NCBI GenBank assembly: GCA_002005505.1
Contig: KV908509.1
Location: forward strand, 17,501-81,500
Source of the DNA: Botryococcus braunii
Lineage: Eukaryota; Chlorophyta; Trebouxiophyceae
DNA: 64,000 nucleotides
Direction of reading: 5' to 3'
Shown here: positions 38,732 to 50,474 of the stretch, piece after piece
Position numbering within the stretch: the first letter of the stretch is position 1
Layout: each line of letters starts with the position of its first letter
Notes under the pieces: generated by a model
The model's input: the letters and a program-made list of their open reading frames with translations, nothing else
Database searches by the model: none
Told to the model about the DNA's origin: nothing
Program-made: the position numbers and the translations under genes

Positions 38732-40987
38732 GTGCAGGAATTGGGTCAGGACACCGAGAGACCTGCTTCACTTGTAAGAGATGAGAGGGGGGCAGTCTCT
38801 GATCAGACTGCAGATGGTCCAAGTGAGCTGAGCTGTATGGGTGGGACCTGTTCAGTGCCTGAGAGAAATGTTAGAGATGGGAACTCAATCTGTGATGCCC
38901 TAGAACAATGTGGTGCCAGCCACGCAAGTGTGGGCCATGCATGGGAGTGTGCTGCTGGGCCTGCGCCCCAGCGCTCATGTCTAGCTGGGAGCAGACAGAG
39001 AGAGAGAGAGGCATGGGCACAGCATCAAGACAGACCAAGAGCTCATGCAATGCAGAGTGGTTCAAATGCCTGTGAGAGTCCAGACGGGACTGCAAACCGT
39101 CAGCCATGTGAGAGTGTGTCTGAGGAGGTGAATCGGAAGCCTGGACAGTGTGAGAATTCCCCCAATTACAAGAGCTTTCCGAGAGGTACCTGTGTTTGGG
39201 AGGATGATGTTAGAGTGTCTGACAGCAAGCTTGAGAGGGCAAGCTGTGAGTCTAAGAGAGAGAAAGAGCAGAGGGGGAGGTCTGGATCGTTGCCCACAGT
39301 CCCCACGTGCAGTGCAGCGACATTCAGCGAAAGAGTAGTGTGTGACAGTGAGGGTGAGAGTAAGCAAGATCAGGGGAAGCACACTGGGGTGAGATTTGGG
39401 AAGATTAGTGTGCCTTCCAGTCTAAAGGAGGCCAAGCAGTCCCCACAGTGGGAATATTGGAAGGCTGCTATGCAGGAAGAGCAAAATTCGTTAGATGCTC
39501 ATGAGGTGATGGAGTTTGTTCCAAGACCTCGTGGCCACAAAGTAATCCCAGTTCACTGGATTTTTTCAGTGAAAATGGATGCTCATGGTAATGTGCTGAG
39601 GTTCAAGGCCAGGCTGGTGGCTCAAGGGTGTAGGCAAATTCCAAGAGTGGATGTAATGGAGGTATTTGCTCCCACCAGCAGTTATGGGTCTAGGAGAGCT
39701 TTACTGTCAGTGGCTGCACAAGAGGGCCTTGAAATCCACCAGGTGGCTGTCAAGACTGCATTTCTAAATGGTGAGTTAGAGGAGGAGGTCTATGTCACAC
39801 AACCTCCTGGGTTTAAAAATGGGGATGGTAACACAGTGTGTCGCTTGAAGAAGGCACTGTATGGCCTGAAGCAAGCTCCAAGGGCATGGCATAAGACCCT
39901 TAATGAGAAGCTACATACCATGGGGTATGAGGTGTGCAAGAGTGATGCTGGTGTCTATGTGAAATGTTCTGTGGATGGAGGAAAATCCTTTGTGCTGATT
40001 TATGTTGATGATCTATTGATAGTTTCCAAGGGCATGAGTGAGATTGAGAGAGTGAAAGGGTTGCTTAAGAAGGAGTTCACCATTCATGATCTAGGAGAGG
40101 TGAAAGATTTCTTGGGCTGCCAAGTGATGAGAGATAGAGAGAAAGGGTTGATTTCATTGAGCTGCATCCCCAAGATTGATGCACTCGTTGAGAAATTTGG
40201 GCTGGATCTGGAGTCTGTGGGGCCTGACACCCCTATGACTAAGGATTTTGTGGCCACACAGCAACCTGTGTCTAAGGACAACAGTGCCAGCATTGGAGCT
40301 GGGAGTTCCTTGCCACCAGGACATAGATATTGTGAACTCGTTGGGTCACTGTTGTACATTGCCAACACCACTAGGCCTGATATTTCCCAGGCTGTGGGAG
40401 TGCTTTCCAGGTACAGGATTACTACCACTACTGCTCACTGGAATGAGACCGTCAGAGTGCTGAAATATCTGAGGGCTACCAGGGATCTTGTTTTAGTGCT
40501 TGGAGGGCAGGATACAGAGCTGGAGGGCTTTGTGGATGCAGATTATGGTGGTGATCAGGATCATCGCTTTTCCACCACTGGTTACATAATTCGTGTGTTC
40601 GGAGGAGCTGTAGTGTGGGGAAGCAAGAAGCAGTCTGCAGTTGCAACCTCCACTGTAGAGGCTGAGTTTATGGCGGCAAGTGCAGCTGTCAAAGAGGCCA
40701 ATTGGATGAAGGGATTCCTGGAAGAAATTGGTATTTCTCCATGGATTGTGAAGATTCACTGCGATAATCAGGGATGCATCAATCATCTCAGAAATCCAGT
40801 GTTCTCTAAGCATACCAAGCACATTGCAATCAGCTTTCATTTTGCGCGGGAAGCTATTGCATTGGGGCAAGTGGATGTGAAATACGTTCCTTCTGCTAGG
40901 AATGTGGCAGATATATTTACCAAACCTTTGACAAGGCAGGTATTCCAGGGCCATCGTGAGGCTCTAGGACTGCCCAAGTTTTTGTGA
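38732..40987 (+). CDS. C1 spacer, reverse transcriptase and RNase H
   Basis: 751 residues in the frame of the preceding piece. About 230 residues of Cys/Ser/Glu-rich spacer, then RT (FKARLVAQGCRQ; IHQVAVKTAFLNGELEEEVY; IYVDDLLIVSKG) and RNase H (GFVDADYGGDQDHR ... SAVATSTVEAEFMAASAAVKE ... NVADIFTKPL). RT and RNase H look complete. One substitution replaces the usual Asp in IHQVDIKT by Ala (IHQVAVKT). If this Asp is the first catalytic Asp of the RT palm, as its place suggests, the enzyme would be inactive. Confidence 0.92.
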   Translation: MQELGQDTERPASLVRDERGAVSDQTADGPSELSCMGGTCSVPERNVRDGNSICDALEQCGASHASVGHAWECAAGPAPQRSCLAGSRQREREAWAQHQDRPRAHAMQSGSNACESPDGTANRQPCESVSEEVNRKPGQCENSPNYKSFPRGTCVWEDDVRVSDSKLERASCESKREKEQRGRSGSLPTVPTCSAATFSERVVCDSEGESKQDQGKHTGVRFGKISVPSSLKEAKQSPQWEYWKAAMQEEQNSLDAHEVMEFVPRPRGHKVIPVHWIFSVKMDAHGNVLRFKARLVAQGCRQIPRVDVMEVFAPTSSYGSRRALLSVAAQEGLEIHQVAVKTAFLNGELEEEVYVTQPPGFKNGDGNTVCRLKKALYGLKQAPRAWHKTLNEKLHTMGYEVCKSDAGVYVKCSVDGGKSFVLIYVDDLLIVSKGMSEIERVKGLLKKEFTIHDLGEVKDFLGCQVMRDREKGLISLSCIPKIDALVEKFGLDLESVGPDTPMTKDFVATQQPVSKDNSASIGAGSSLPPGHRYCELVGSLLYIANTTRPDISQAVGVLSRYRITTTTAHWNETVRVLKYLRATRDLVLVLGGQDTELEGFVDADYGGDQDHRFSTTGYIIRVFGGAVVWGSKKQSAVATSTVEAEFMAASAAVKEANWMKGFLEEIGISPWIVKIHCDNQGCINHLRNPVFSKHTKHIAISFHFAREAIALGQVDVKYVPSARNVADIFTKPLTRQVFQGHREALGLPKFL

Positions 40988-41005
40988 GGAAAAGTCAAGG
41001 GGAAG

Positions 41006-41733
41006 TGTTATAATAGTGAAAGAACAATTAGTGACTTTCCCTCAGAAGAGTAATAGTGGTCAGGCTTCTCTAAAGCAATCACTGTGAACAATCTCAGAGG
41101 TTGAGTAATGGATGGCAGAACTCTAGAGTTCTGCCATAATTGATCTAGACTGATTCCACTTAGGAGAAAGAGAGTAATGCAATTTGACACGTTTTTGCTA
41201 GAAAGGATATAAGCAGCCGGCATGAAGGGCTCGGCACTTGTTTGGGACTGAAAGAGCACTCCGGGTGCTTATCTCTGATCAGTTGCCTCAAGTGTCAACA
41301 CATAGTCGGGCTCTGCTTGCTCTCCTACACACAGCAAGAGACCCGACCGAGCTTAACACCCTTCGTGCCGGGACATACAGGTAAAGTGCTGCATCTTAGT
41401 GTGATTTGTATGAACAATTGATTAGGAAGAGGTCTAGATAAGAGTATTAGAATGTTGCTAATGCTTGGCTCATCGAACAATGGTAATGCGGACTATCTGT
41501 CGATGCGTAGAAGAGGTAGTTTGAATTCCTTGGCGTTGAGAGAGAGCAAGAAGCAATGTAATGACTTGTTTGGGACTGAAAGAGCACTCCGGGTGCTTAT
41601 CTCTGATCAGTTGCCTCAAGTGTCAACACATAGTCGGGCTCTGCTTGCTCTCCTACACACAGCAAGAAACCCGACCGAGCTTAACACCCTTCGTGCCGGG
41701 ACATACAGGGAACATTACGCCCAGAATTGTACA
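41006..41733 (+). repeat. 3' LTR of C1
   Basis: 728 bp, matching 34410-35137 with about two differences. Same internal duplication. Confidence 0.94.
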
Positions 41734-44075
41734 GACACTACTGGAGGGATTGCAAAAAAAGGCGCAGGGACGAGGAGACACAGAGGAACGTGGTGGCAGC
41801 AGTCCAACAGCTGCAAGGCATGTGGCCCCAGGGCCAGCCTCCAGTGGGAGGCCCCCATCCGCCAGTGGCCCAGCTGGCACACCACGGTGCTGAAGCCTTC
41901 CCTGCATGGTTTCAACCTCTTGCTCCTCCCTCACCTCCTCCAGAAGGGAACTAAGCTGGAGACCTCTGCTCCCTACACTCCACAGCAGAACGGGGTGGCA
42001 GAACGAGCCAACCGCACCCTGAAGGAAAGAACCCGGACCATCCTGGCTTTTGCAGCTGCCAGCCCCACCCTCTGGAAAGAAGCACTGGAGACAGCTTGCA
42101 CATGGGCCCCAGTACAGGCAAAGACCTTACCCCTCTCGAATTATTCTGGGGGTACAAGCCTGATGTCTCACTTTTGCGCACGTGGGGCTGCTTTGCACTG
42201 TGCATATTCCAGATGTGCAGAGGCCAGTCTTTGCACCTAAGACTGTGCCTGGGATTTTCACCGGGTATTCCGCCTCCTCTAAAGCTTACCGCATCTACAT
42301 GGGAGGGGGTGTATGGAGGGAAAGCAGAGATGTCATATTCGTGGAGCACCTCAGAGGGGCCTCTCGTGTTGGTATAAGTGTGACTCCAGCCCAGTCTAAG
42401 GAGTTCCTGTACCCGAGTCCCCCTGAGAATAGCAATTCCCGACAGTTCCCTGAGACAGTTCCCATTTCCATTGAGAACGACAGTGAGGCAGAAACCCAGG
42501 ATTCAGACAGTGAGTCCCCACATTCCCACGTTGCTCACGAGAATGCTGACTCGGACAGTCCAGGACCCTCTGGGAAGGCTGAGCCCGAGCCTGACTCTCA
42601 GAGGAAGCCTGCTCCTGTGGAGATCCAAAGGACCATCGAAGCAGCTCAGGACCTGGCTCGCGGCACACACTCGGACCCCGGTCTGCAGCAACACATGATG
42701 CGAGCTCAGGAGATGCTCAGGCGAGCTGCCATGGCGAACTCTTGTCTGCAATCTGATGGGCTGAACAGAGCTTAGAGATATGAGCAACGTACCTTTGCGA
42801 GAGAACTCATGCTGTTACAGGAGGTGGGAGAGAGCAGAGGAGGAGTGGGGCTGACTGAAAGTGACACACTGTCACTGGGACCAGAGGAAGTGCAGGTAGA
42901 TGGGTGTCAGTCTAAGAGCCCTGACTTGAATGTAAGTGCTGTGAGGGGGCAGCTACAATTATGGCTGCAAATGGTCCCAGGGAGGTGAGTTGCATGGGTG
43001 GGTCCTGCCCAGTGAATGAGCAGCATGTAAGTGATGAGACATGTGAGGGAACGTCTGGCTCTTCCCACCAGTGGTGTGGACTGGTAAGGGAAAGTGGTGA
43101 CAGCCACAAACCTGAGAAGAGACACTCAACCCTCTCAGGAACAGCCAGAACTGCTTATGAGAGCACTACTGGGTCTGCATCTCAGTACTGGTGTGAGAGT
43201 CGAGAAGAGGAGGTGAATCCGTTGCACAGACATTGTGGGATATCACCAAATTACAAGTGGAGTCTAAGAGGTACCTGTGCATGGGAGAAGGATGTCAAGG
43301 ATGAGAGGTCACAACCTACTGTGACAAAATGTGGAAGTCAGGGACACACCAGTCACGAAAGTGAGGGGAAGCTCAGTGCTGATCAGAGCCTACCTCTTCC
43401 TGCCTGTGAGGGCCCTCTGGAGCCAGAGCTTCAGAGGGTACGTAAGTGTGTGGATGAGGAGGTGAACCGGAAGCTCAGACAATGTGAGAATCCTCCTGAT
43501 TATGGAAGCTTCCCGGGAGGTACCTGTGTTTGGGAGGATGATGTGAGTGTGCGAGGCAGTAAATTGAGCAGTGCAAAATGTGAGTCAAAAAGGGGGGGAA
43601 GAAAATTCTGATCCCACTGAGAGAAGTGCTAGCTGTAGTGCGGCGAGTGTCAGTGGAAGAGTAGTGGGTTCTGATGGTGCAGCCAACAAATCTCCAAAGG
43701 GTAAGGGAGATGAGGGGAAGCACACAGGTGTTAGATTTGGCAAAATCCATGTTCCTTCTAACCTAAGGGAAGCTCAGATGTCCCCTCAGTGGGAATATTG
43801 GAAGGCTGCTATGCAAGAAGAGCAGAGTTCCTAAGATACTCATGTAGTCATAAAACATGTTCCAAGACCTCATGGGCACAAGGTGATACCAATTCACTGG
43901 ATCTTCAGTGAAGATGGATGCACATGGTAATGTTGTGAGATTTAAGGCAAGACAGGTTGCACAAGGATGTAGACAAATCCCTGGGGTAGATGTCATGGAG
44001 GTGTTTGCTCCAACTAGCAGCTATGGAGCTAGAAGAGCCTTACTGGCTGTTGCTGCAAGGGAAGGTTTTGAGATT
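41734..44075 (+). pseudogene. C2 Gag end, integrase remnant, spacer and RT start
   Basis: Continues C2 after C1. Second half of the zinc knuckle (HYWRDC), Gln/Pro-rich linker, then a direct jump at AGAAGGGAAC from PPEG to GTKLETSAPYTPQQNG: about 1 kb (protease and the integrase zinc finger and first core half) is deleted. Further frame changes lie near 42100 and 42775-42960, with stops in the spacer and near 43834. RT begins near 43908 (FKARQVAQGCRQIPG) and is cut by A3 at AGATT (44071-44075). Clearly dead. Confidence 0.85.
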
Positions 44076-44775
44076 TGTAAAAGGTTCTGGGCAGTGGCGT
44101 ATCCTGTAAGCAAGCACACAGGTCGTAAGTTCGTGCCTCTCCGGCTACAGTCCTCGACGACTGTCTGCTCTTTAGACACATGCAACTGTATGAACAAGAC
44201 TGGCATCCTTATGTGCCCAGTATCTTTCTAAACCAGTTCCGTTACACGTTGATCTGTCAATGAGCATCTACACACGGATAAGCTCCCGACGGCTGAAAGC
44301 AAGTACCTTCCTATACTCAATCAAGACTCCTTCCCTTTGCTGTTTGGGAGACTTGATTGTACACTAAGTTGGTTCACTTACAAACAAGCAATCAGACATG
44401 AACACATTACCAATACACACCCTGCGTCACCGCACCTGTAAGCAAGCAGACATGTCGTAAGTTCGTGCCTCTCCAGCTACAGTCCTTGATGACTGTTTGC
44501 TCTTTAGACACATGCAACTGCATGAACAAGACTGGCATCCTTATGTGCCTCTTATCTTTCCAAACCAGTTGCTTGACTATGCGGTGATCGCAGCTTTAAT
44601 AGTCCTTTCACACTAACGCGTAATCTAGATCAGATTGTACCTTATGTTCGAAATCGTCCACAATCTAACGTGTCTTAAGGTACCTTATGTTCTCAATGGA
44701 CCCTTATCCTAATAGTGCACATCTGAAGATCATTTAAAGCACAAGGCATTCAATAATAATGTTCAGAACTCAACA
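44076..44775 (-). repeat. 3' LTR of A3 (700 bp, two repeat units)
   Basis: Related to but diverged from the A1/A2 LTR. Contains both internal repeat units, TATA-like TATTAAA about 31 bp upstream of the first, and CAG|GTGCGG after it (sense). Polypurine tract follows at plus 44776-44789. Confidence 0.9.
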
Positions 44776-44795
44776 CTTCCCCTTGCCTGCATGCT

Positions 44796-46166
44796 TTATG
44801 TGTATCTTCTCAAACCTAGTGAATCACGATGACCAACAAACACGGGCTTAGCAAGTGGCTTGGTCATAATGTCAGCCACATTTCGAGCAGATTCCACATA
44901 GAGGATATCTACCTGCCCAAGTGCCATAGCTTCCCTAGCATAGTGGAAGCTTACTGCAACATGCTTTGTGAATTTGGAATAAAGGGGGTTCCGTAAATTG
45001 GCAATGCATCCTTGATTGTCACAGAAAATTTTGACCCTCCAAGGTGCAGCCCCTATCTCTTCCAAGAAGCCCCTAAGCCAGTTGGCTTCCTTCACAATAT
45101 GGCCGGCTGCCATAAACTCGGCTTGCAAAGTTGAGGTAGCAACTGAGCTGTGCTTCTTGCTTCCCCAAACCACGGCACTACCATAGACTGATAGAACATA
45201 GCCAGTGGTGGAATACCTGTGGTCCAGGTCCCCAGCATAGTCGGCATCAACATAGCCTTCTAGCTCAGGCCCCTTTCCACCCAGAGTAAGAGCTAATTCT
45301 CTGGTATCTCTCAAGTACTTCAGCACTCGAATTGCCTCATTCCAGTGTGAGGTAGTGGGTGTCATTCTATACCTTGACAACACTCCAACAGCCTGAGAAA
45401 TGTCAGGCCGGGTCGTATTGGCAATGTATAGGAACGATCCAATTAACTCGCAGTATCGATGACCAGGTGGCAGAGGGGTACCTGCCCCATGTGACATACC
45501 ATCTGAGGACTCGGGTCTGCTGCTAGTCACGAAGTCCTTGGACATGGGGGTATCAACCACACGCCCGTCATCAGCAACGCCAAACTTTTCCACAAGAGCA
45601 TCAATCTTGGGAGTGCAACTCATGGAAATAGTGCCCTGAACTCTATTGCGTAGGACCTGACACCCCAGGAAATCATTCACCTCTCCCAAATCATGGATGG
45701 TGAAGTCCTTCTTCAACAACTCTTTCCCCCACTCAATCTCTGCAACCACTCTGGCAACTATGAGAAGATCATCGACATAAACAAGAATAAAGGACAGATT
45801 ACCATCAGGGGCCCTTCTGATGTATATGCCCGCATCGCTCTTGCACACACTATACCCCGCCACGCTCAACTTGTCGCTCAAGGTCTTGTGCCAAGCCCGT
45901 GGGGCTTGTTTTAGACCGTATAGTGCCTTCCTGAGCTTGCACACAACCCTCGTGTTGCCATTCTCAAATCCTGGTGGTTGGGTCACATAGACCTCTTCCT
46001 CCAACTCCCCATTGAGAAAAGCCGTCTTGATATCCACTTGGTGGATCTCAAGATTCTGTGTGGCAGCCACTGCCAGCACAGCCCTCATTGCCCCATAGCT
46101 GCTGGTGGGTGCAAGTACCTCCCCAACATCTATCCCAGGGATCTGTCTACACCCCTGGGCAACCAA
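44796..46166 (-). CDS. A3 reverse transcriptase and RNase H
   Basis: 456-residue open frame from near the RT start (VAQGCRQIPGIDVGEV) through IHQVDIKTAFLNGELEEEVY, YVDDLLIVARV and RNase H (GYVDADYAGDLDHR ... NVADIMTKPL) to the natural stop. Only scattered differences from A1. It is separated from upstream frames by an indel near 46195, so it cannot be produced as part of Gag-Pol. Confidence 0.9.
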   Translation of the reverse strand: MVAQGCRQIPGIDVGEVLAPTSSYGAMRAVLAVAATQNLEIHQVDIKTAFLNGELEEEVYVTQPPGFENGNTRVVCKLRKALYGLKQAPRAWHKTLSDKLSVAGYSVCKSDAGIYIRRAPDGNLSFILVYVDDLLIVARVVAEIEWGKELLKKDFTIHDLGEVNDFLGCQVLRNRVQGTISMSCTPKIDALVEKFGVADDGRVVDTPMSKDFVTSSRPESSDGMSHGAGTPLPPGHRYCELIGSFLYIANTTRPDISQAVGVLSRYRMTPTTSHWNEAIRVLKYLRDTRELALTLGGKGPELEGYVDADYAGDLDHRYSTTGYVLSVYGSAVVWGSKKHSSVATSTLQAEFMAAGHIVKEANWLRGFLEEIGAAPWRVKIFCDNQGCIANLRNPLYSKFTKHVAVSFHYAREAMALGQVDILYVESARNVADIMTKPLAKPVFVGHRDSLGLRRYT

Positions 46167-47243
46167 TCTCGCTTTAAAGCGAGTAACATTCCCATTGCAT
46201 TTATTTTAGTGGAGAAGATCCAATGGACAGGAATAACTTTCTGTCCATGTGGCCTGTCCACATATTCTAGAACCTCATGGGTATCAAGGGAATCCATCTC
46301 TTCCCTCATTGCTTGTTGCCAAAAATCCCCCTGAGGGGAGCATTGGGCTTCCCTCAGGTTAGATGGCACGTTAACCTTTCCCAGCTTGACATAAGGTACA
46401 TTCTGTACCTTATGCTGAGACTTTGCAGTACTGTCAGCACTCCTGGGACTGTTGTCTTTTATATCCCTCTGATCCTGGTTTTTCTAGAATAAGGTACATT
46501 TTGTACCTTATGTTGAGATCCGGCAGTACAGCCAAAACTGCCAGAGCCCTCCCCAACTCTCTCTCTCTCTCTTGGACTGCCAGACTCATGCGCTCCACCA
46601 TTACAATCTCTCACCTTTCTCAATGCAGGTGGAAGCAGCAGCTCTCTCTCTCTCCTAGACTCACACCTAGGTACACTACTCTGACTTTCCTGACTGCGCC
46701 TATTGTGTCAGACTGCACCCCATAAGCATGATTGGCTCCCAGCTCAAATTGGCTACATGCTTCCCCTGCCGCTGGCACTTCTAGCCCACTACTCTCCTCG
46801 CTAACATCTTCTCCAAGCATAGCCTCCCCTGTCTCAACCTGCCTTTGCAAATCAGGGAGACCTACCAAGGGTGGCTCACTCACAAGTACCTGGCCTGAGC
46901 CAGGGTCATGCATGGGGACCCCTACTGAGTCCGTCCTAGCCTGGCGCTGTTCATAACGCTGATCCCTTGTGAGGGTGGTTACTGGGGGAAGTCTATGTTG
47001 AGACTTCCCCTGGAACCTGACCCCCTCCTTCATCTTCTGCAGTTTGTCCAGTTGCGATTGCGCTTCAGCACCCCCGAGATGAAGATGTCCTAGCACTGAC
47101 CAGGACTGCTGTGAGGTCCCTGAGGTGGCAAGGAAACCATCCTGGCTGCTGGGGGCTCCAGCCACAGGTCCGACTGAGCTCCTCAGCCTGCTGTGGTCCT
47201 CTGGAGGCTGGCAGTGATAGCAGGAGATCCAGTGGGCTTGCAC
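46167..47243 (-). pseudogene. A3 integrase-RT spacer
   Basis: Low-complexity spacer broken into several frames: GA/CT runs, Gln/Ser/Pro-rich stretches (LPPVTTLTRDQRYEQRQ) and two ATAAGGTAC palindromes (46391-46413 with centre TTC, 46489-46511 with centre TTT). The RT lead-in (SPQGDFWQQAMREEMDSLDTHEV) lies at 46130-46369. Confidence 0.75.
46391..46511 (-). promoter_or_regulatory. Two perfect ATAAGGTAC palindromes in A3
   Basis: 46391-46413 and 46489-46511: both have perfect arms ATAAGGTACA and TGTACCTTAT with different 3-base centres, although surrounding spacer sequence is much diverged from A1/A2. Confidence 0.65.
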
Positions 47244-48370
47244 TCCACCACTGGGTCATCCTCTGCTTCCCAAAAATTCACGGGAATGGCTGTTGGTGAG
47301 CTAGGGACATTGAAATTGCCTCCCCTGCCATGCGAGGACGCTCCTGAGAGCCATTGAGGGGATCCAGGTTGCACCTTAGACATACCCACTCTCTCCCCCC
47401 CTCTCAAATGCTCAAGGAATGTAACGTCCCTGCTCTCTTTCCATACACCATAGCCTACGTACACTCGATAGGCCTTAGACTGTGGGCAATACCCAGTGAA
47501 CATGCTTGGAATGGTCTTTGGTCCAAATACAGACTGCTGACCTAGGGGAATGTGAACATGTGCCACACAGCCCCATGTGCGCAAGGAAGCAACATCAGGC
47601 TTTACCCCATAGAACATCTCAGTAGGGGTCAGAGGCCTGCCTGTGGTGGGGCCCACGTTGTAAAGCAGGGTGGCAGACTCCAGTGCCTCCTTCCACAAGG
47701 AAGGGTCTGCTGCAGCGTGCACCAACAGGGTCCTTGTGCGCTCCTTCAGAGTCCGATTCATGCGCTCAGCAAGTCCATTTTGATGAGGCGTGGATGGAGC
47801 TGAGGTCTCCATTTTAGTGCCCTGCTGAGCACAAAACTCTTTGAACTGCCGATTCAGAAATTCTGTCCCTCTATTAGATCTCACACACTTCACCACTTTC
47901 TCATGAAATGTCTGCCAGTACTTCAAGAGCTCAATGAGGGCCTTGGGAATGACTTCTTTCGACTTCACTGCCAATGAGGCTATCAGATGGGATTTTTCAT
48001 CAACCACAGTAACCCAAAAACGCTCTCCCGTGATGGCAGCTGGTGAAATGGGCCCCACAGCATCCACATGCACTCGATCTAACACACTCTCTGCAGGTCT
48101 AGAGGAAGCTGGAAAGGGGGGGCGACAATGCTTCCCTTGTATGCATGACTCACACTGGGGAGGACACTCTGAGCATGGAGCAAGGGACACATGGATCCCA
48201 GTTACCAGATCTTCGTTGTCCAACCTTGTCATACTCTTAACACCAGGATGACCCAACCTTGCATGCCACAGTAGTCTATCTATACACACGTGTCCTTTCC
48301 TAGCATGATACGAGGCAACATGAGGACTGGATTGTGGCTGCGCAGCATGCTGGCTCTTGACTGGACACAC
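47183..48370 (-). pseudogene. A3 integrase
   Basis: 395-residue frame with integrase HHCC (LWHARLGHPGVKSM ... CSECPPQCESC), D,D,E core (RVHVDAVGP, RSNRGTEF, HQNGLAERMNRT) and C-terminal part (FGPKTIPSMFTGYCPQSKAYRVY). The second catalytic Asp of the family motif RTDRGTEF is Asn here (RSNRGTEF), so the enzyme is probably inactive. A poly(A) slip near 48378-48387 separates it from protease. Confidence 0.85.
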
Positions 48371-48400
48371 CCATTCTGAAAAAAAAAACAGCCCTCGCTC

Positions 48401-49066
48401 TCAGGCTATCTGACCAGACCAGCCTGCTGGGCCTTTCATGGTCGTGTACCCACCTGCATTGTCAGTGAGGAATGACGCTCCATCCTGAATGGCTCCTGTG
48501 ACAGAAATCAGATTAGTGTGTGCAGTGGGCACACACTGCACATTATGCATCCAAAACACCTCTTGTCTGGCATCGACCAGACACATAGACCCAGTTGCAA
48601 CTATCCCTCCTTTGGCGTCAGAAGTGGCCAAGTGAAGAGGGAGGGGTTGGGCATGCATGACTGGGTTGTGTAGTAACGACAGATCATTTACAAGGTGCAC
48701 CGATGCACCACTATCTATCAGCCACGAGGTACTGCAAGCCCCATGAGACGTAGGGGTAAGCACATTCAACGAAACGAACATAGGCTCACCAGCACCCGGA
48801 GGAGGTGGTGGTGGGAGATGCCAGCCTGGGAAGAAGGGGAAGATAGTAAACACAGATCCAGCAGCATGTGAGGTTGACACGGGAGGGCCTCCTCTGGATT
48901 GGCCAGCATCCCACCAGCTGGCTTGTTGCTGAGGAGCTCCAGGGCCCCACCACGCAGCTGGGCCCGCACTTGCAGCTTGCATTGTGCCATGTAGAGCTTG
49001 CAGCCTCTTCAGATCCAGGCACTCCCTCCAGAAATGTCCCGTCCTGTTGCAAAAGCGACACGCCAA
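48401..49066 (-). pseudogene. A3 zinc knuckle and protease
   Basis: 221-residue frame: CCHC knuckle (CRFCNRTGHFWREC), Gln/Ala/Pro linker, FISLNVL-like lead-in and protease (SWLIDSGASVHLVNDLSLLHN), ending just before the integrase zinc finger. Upstream frame is lost to Gag. Confidence 0.83.
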
Positions 49067-50045
49067 TTCCTCCTTTGGCCTCGTCCAGACCCTCGCCCCC
49101 TGCCTCCAGCGTTGTGAGCAGAAGGGCCATAGGGGGCCTGACCATCAGCAGGTGCTCCAGCTCCCACTCCTGGTGCTGCTCCAGCGCCCGGTGCAGCTCC
49201 AGCGCCTTGGGGAGGCCCATGGATTCCACCCTGAGCTGGCACGGCTGCTGCTGCTGCTGCCACAACTGCTGCAGCTGATGTTGTGACTTGCACTGACTCT
49301 GCCAACGGGATATCCTGGTACTCCAAGTTCTCAATGGCAGTGAGGATCGTCTCCAGCATGTTAAAAAACATGCTGGAGACGATCCTCACTGCCGTTGGGG
49401 TCTGACTTGGCGGAGGTAATTGCCCAAGCGTCGTTCTGCAAGACTGCAGGTAGCCCCTTATACATATACCTGCAGATCTGGCGGTCACCCAGCTGATGGT
49501 TATTGGCCTCCAGGGAGGCGGCAATACTGATGACTCGGTGGCACCATTCTTGCACTGTCTCTCGCTTCACCATGCCTTGTTGGAGCCCCTTGATCCACTT
49601 CTCGTTTATTTCCCTGTACTTCCCTCCAATGCAGCGGTCTGCCATCCACTGAATGAAGTCAAAAGCTCCCCCGCTGTTTGACTTCGTCCTGCCACATGGG
49701 TGGGACAGACTGCAAAATGAAATGTTTTACTGCTGCGTTCTCTGCAGTCCTAGGCATGGCTTTCTGCAACGCTCCCATAGCTCCTTTTTGCATTGCGCAG
49801 GACTCCAGCTCTTCACGCCAGGCCCTGAAATTAGTGCGATCAGCCTTCAGCTGCGTAGACATCTTGGGATTGGAGGAGTTCATTGTGTATGCATACGAGC
49901 TCGCTGCAGTGCCTCGAGTGGTCTGTCTTGACTGTCCAGCTCCTGAGGAGGCTGTGCTGCCTCCTGCTGGTGTTGCCATAGTCTCTGTACTGCTGGGATT
50001 ACTTTCAGAAACCTTGCTTTGAGAACGAGTTTGAGGTCTGGTCAT
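49067..50045 (-). pseudogene. A3 Gag, broken
   Basis: Starts at ATG 50045 (TRPQTRSQSK...). Core pieces FRAWREELESCAMQKGAMG and INEKWIKGLQQGMVKRET are in two frames joined near 49650; a later frame carries NMLETILTAIENLEYQDIPLA and an Ala/Gly/Pro linker with CAG/CTG runs. The inverted duplication at 49336-49393 adds another break. Confidence 0.8.
49336..49393. repeat. Perfect 27-bp inverted repeat with 4-base loop
   Basis: Arms 49336-49362 and 49367-49393 are exact reverse complements around AAAA. One arm is normal gag sequence (codes MLETILTAI in sense); the other is its inverted copy, so a snap-back duplication occurred. Confidence 0.93.
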
Positions 50046-50474
50046 ACACTTTACTTCCTCTCACAGCGTTCAGCCTGACACAGCTGATTTAATCATAACC
50101 TTCCGGCGTACACCACAGCACTTTCAAGTATTCCGCCCTTTCGAGGTCTAGCATGTAACCTTGTGTAGCTTAATATGCAAAGTATTCTTCAGCAATTCAA
50201 TCGCCTGACCACCCGGACCTACTGACGGTCTCACGATAACGACGACGGGTGACAATCTCAGGTCACTTCACGAAAAAAAAAAAAAAAAAAAAAAAAAACT
50301 ACCCAAGAGATTGAAGACTCTGTAGGTGGGCCTTCTGAGTGAATATCCAATTGTTCCTTTTTACTTCTTCTTGCCGTCAGGCGAGTCCGTGGAAAACCCA
50401 GTACAGATGCATCCGATGATGACATGCACTCCTGTCTGCCCTTGGCTCAGCTGGAAGGGCGTGGGCCCATAACT
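50046..50474 (-). other. A3 leader with poly(A) and primer-binding site
   Basis: Non-coding leader. Holds a 26-base A run on the plus strand (50273-50298). Next to the 5' LTR is the half-tRNA primer site, sense GTTATGGGCCCACGCC (plus 50457-50473), with the D-arm-like extension seen in A1/A2. Confidence 0.7.

Larger units (their letters stand above)
34410..41733 (+). mobile_element. Ty1/Copia LTR retrotransposon C1
   Basis: 7,324 bp with 728-bp LTRs (about two visible differences), ends TGTTAT...TGTACA and target duplication GACAC (34405-34409 and 41734-41738). It is inserted in the zinc knuckle of its relative C2. In sense: LTR, half-tRNA primer site, ORF0, gag-pol, polypurine tract (CAAGGGGAAG), LTR. 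Lesions: one-base deletion near 37830 in integrase and a TAG at 38711-38713 in the spacer (C2 has CTG at the matching codon). Confidence 0.94.

Noticed and set aside
50273..50298. Run of 26 A as a possible retroposon (SINE/LINE) tail
   Set aside because: No target duplication or body of a retroposon is next to it; it lies in the A3 leader and is best seen as a homopolymer expansion.
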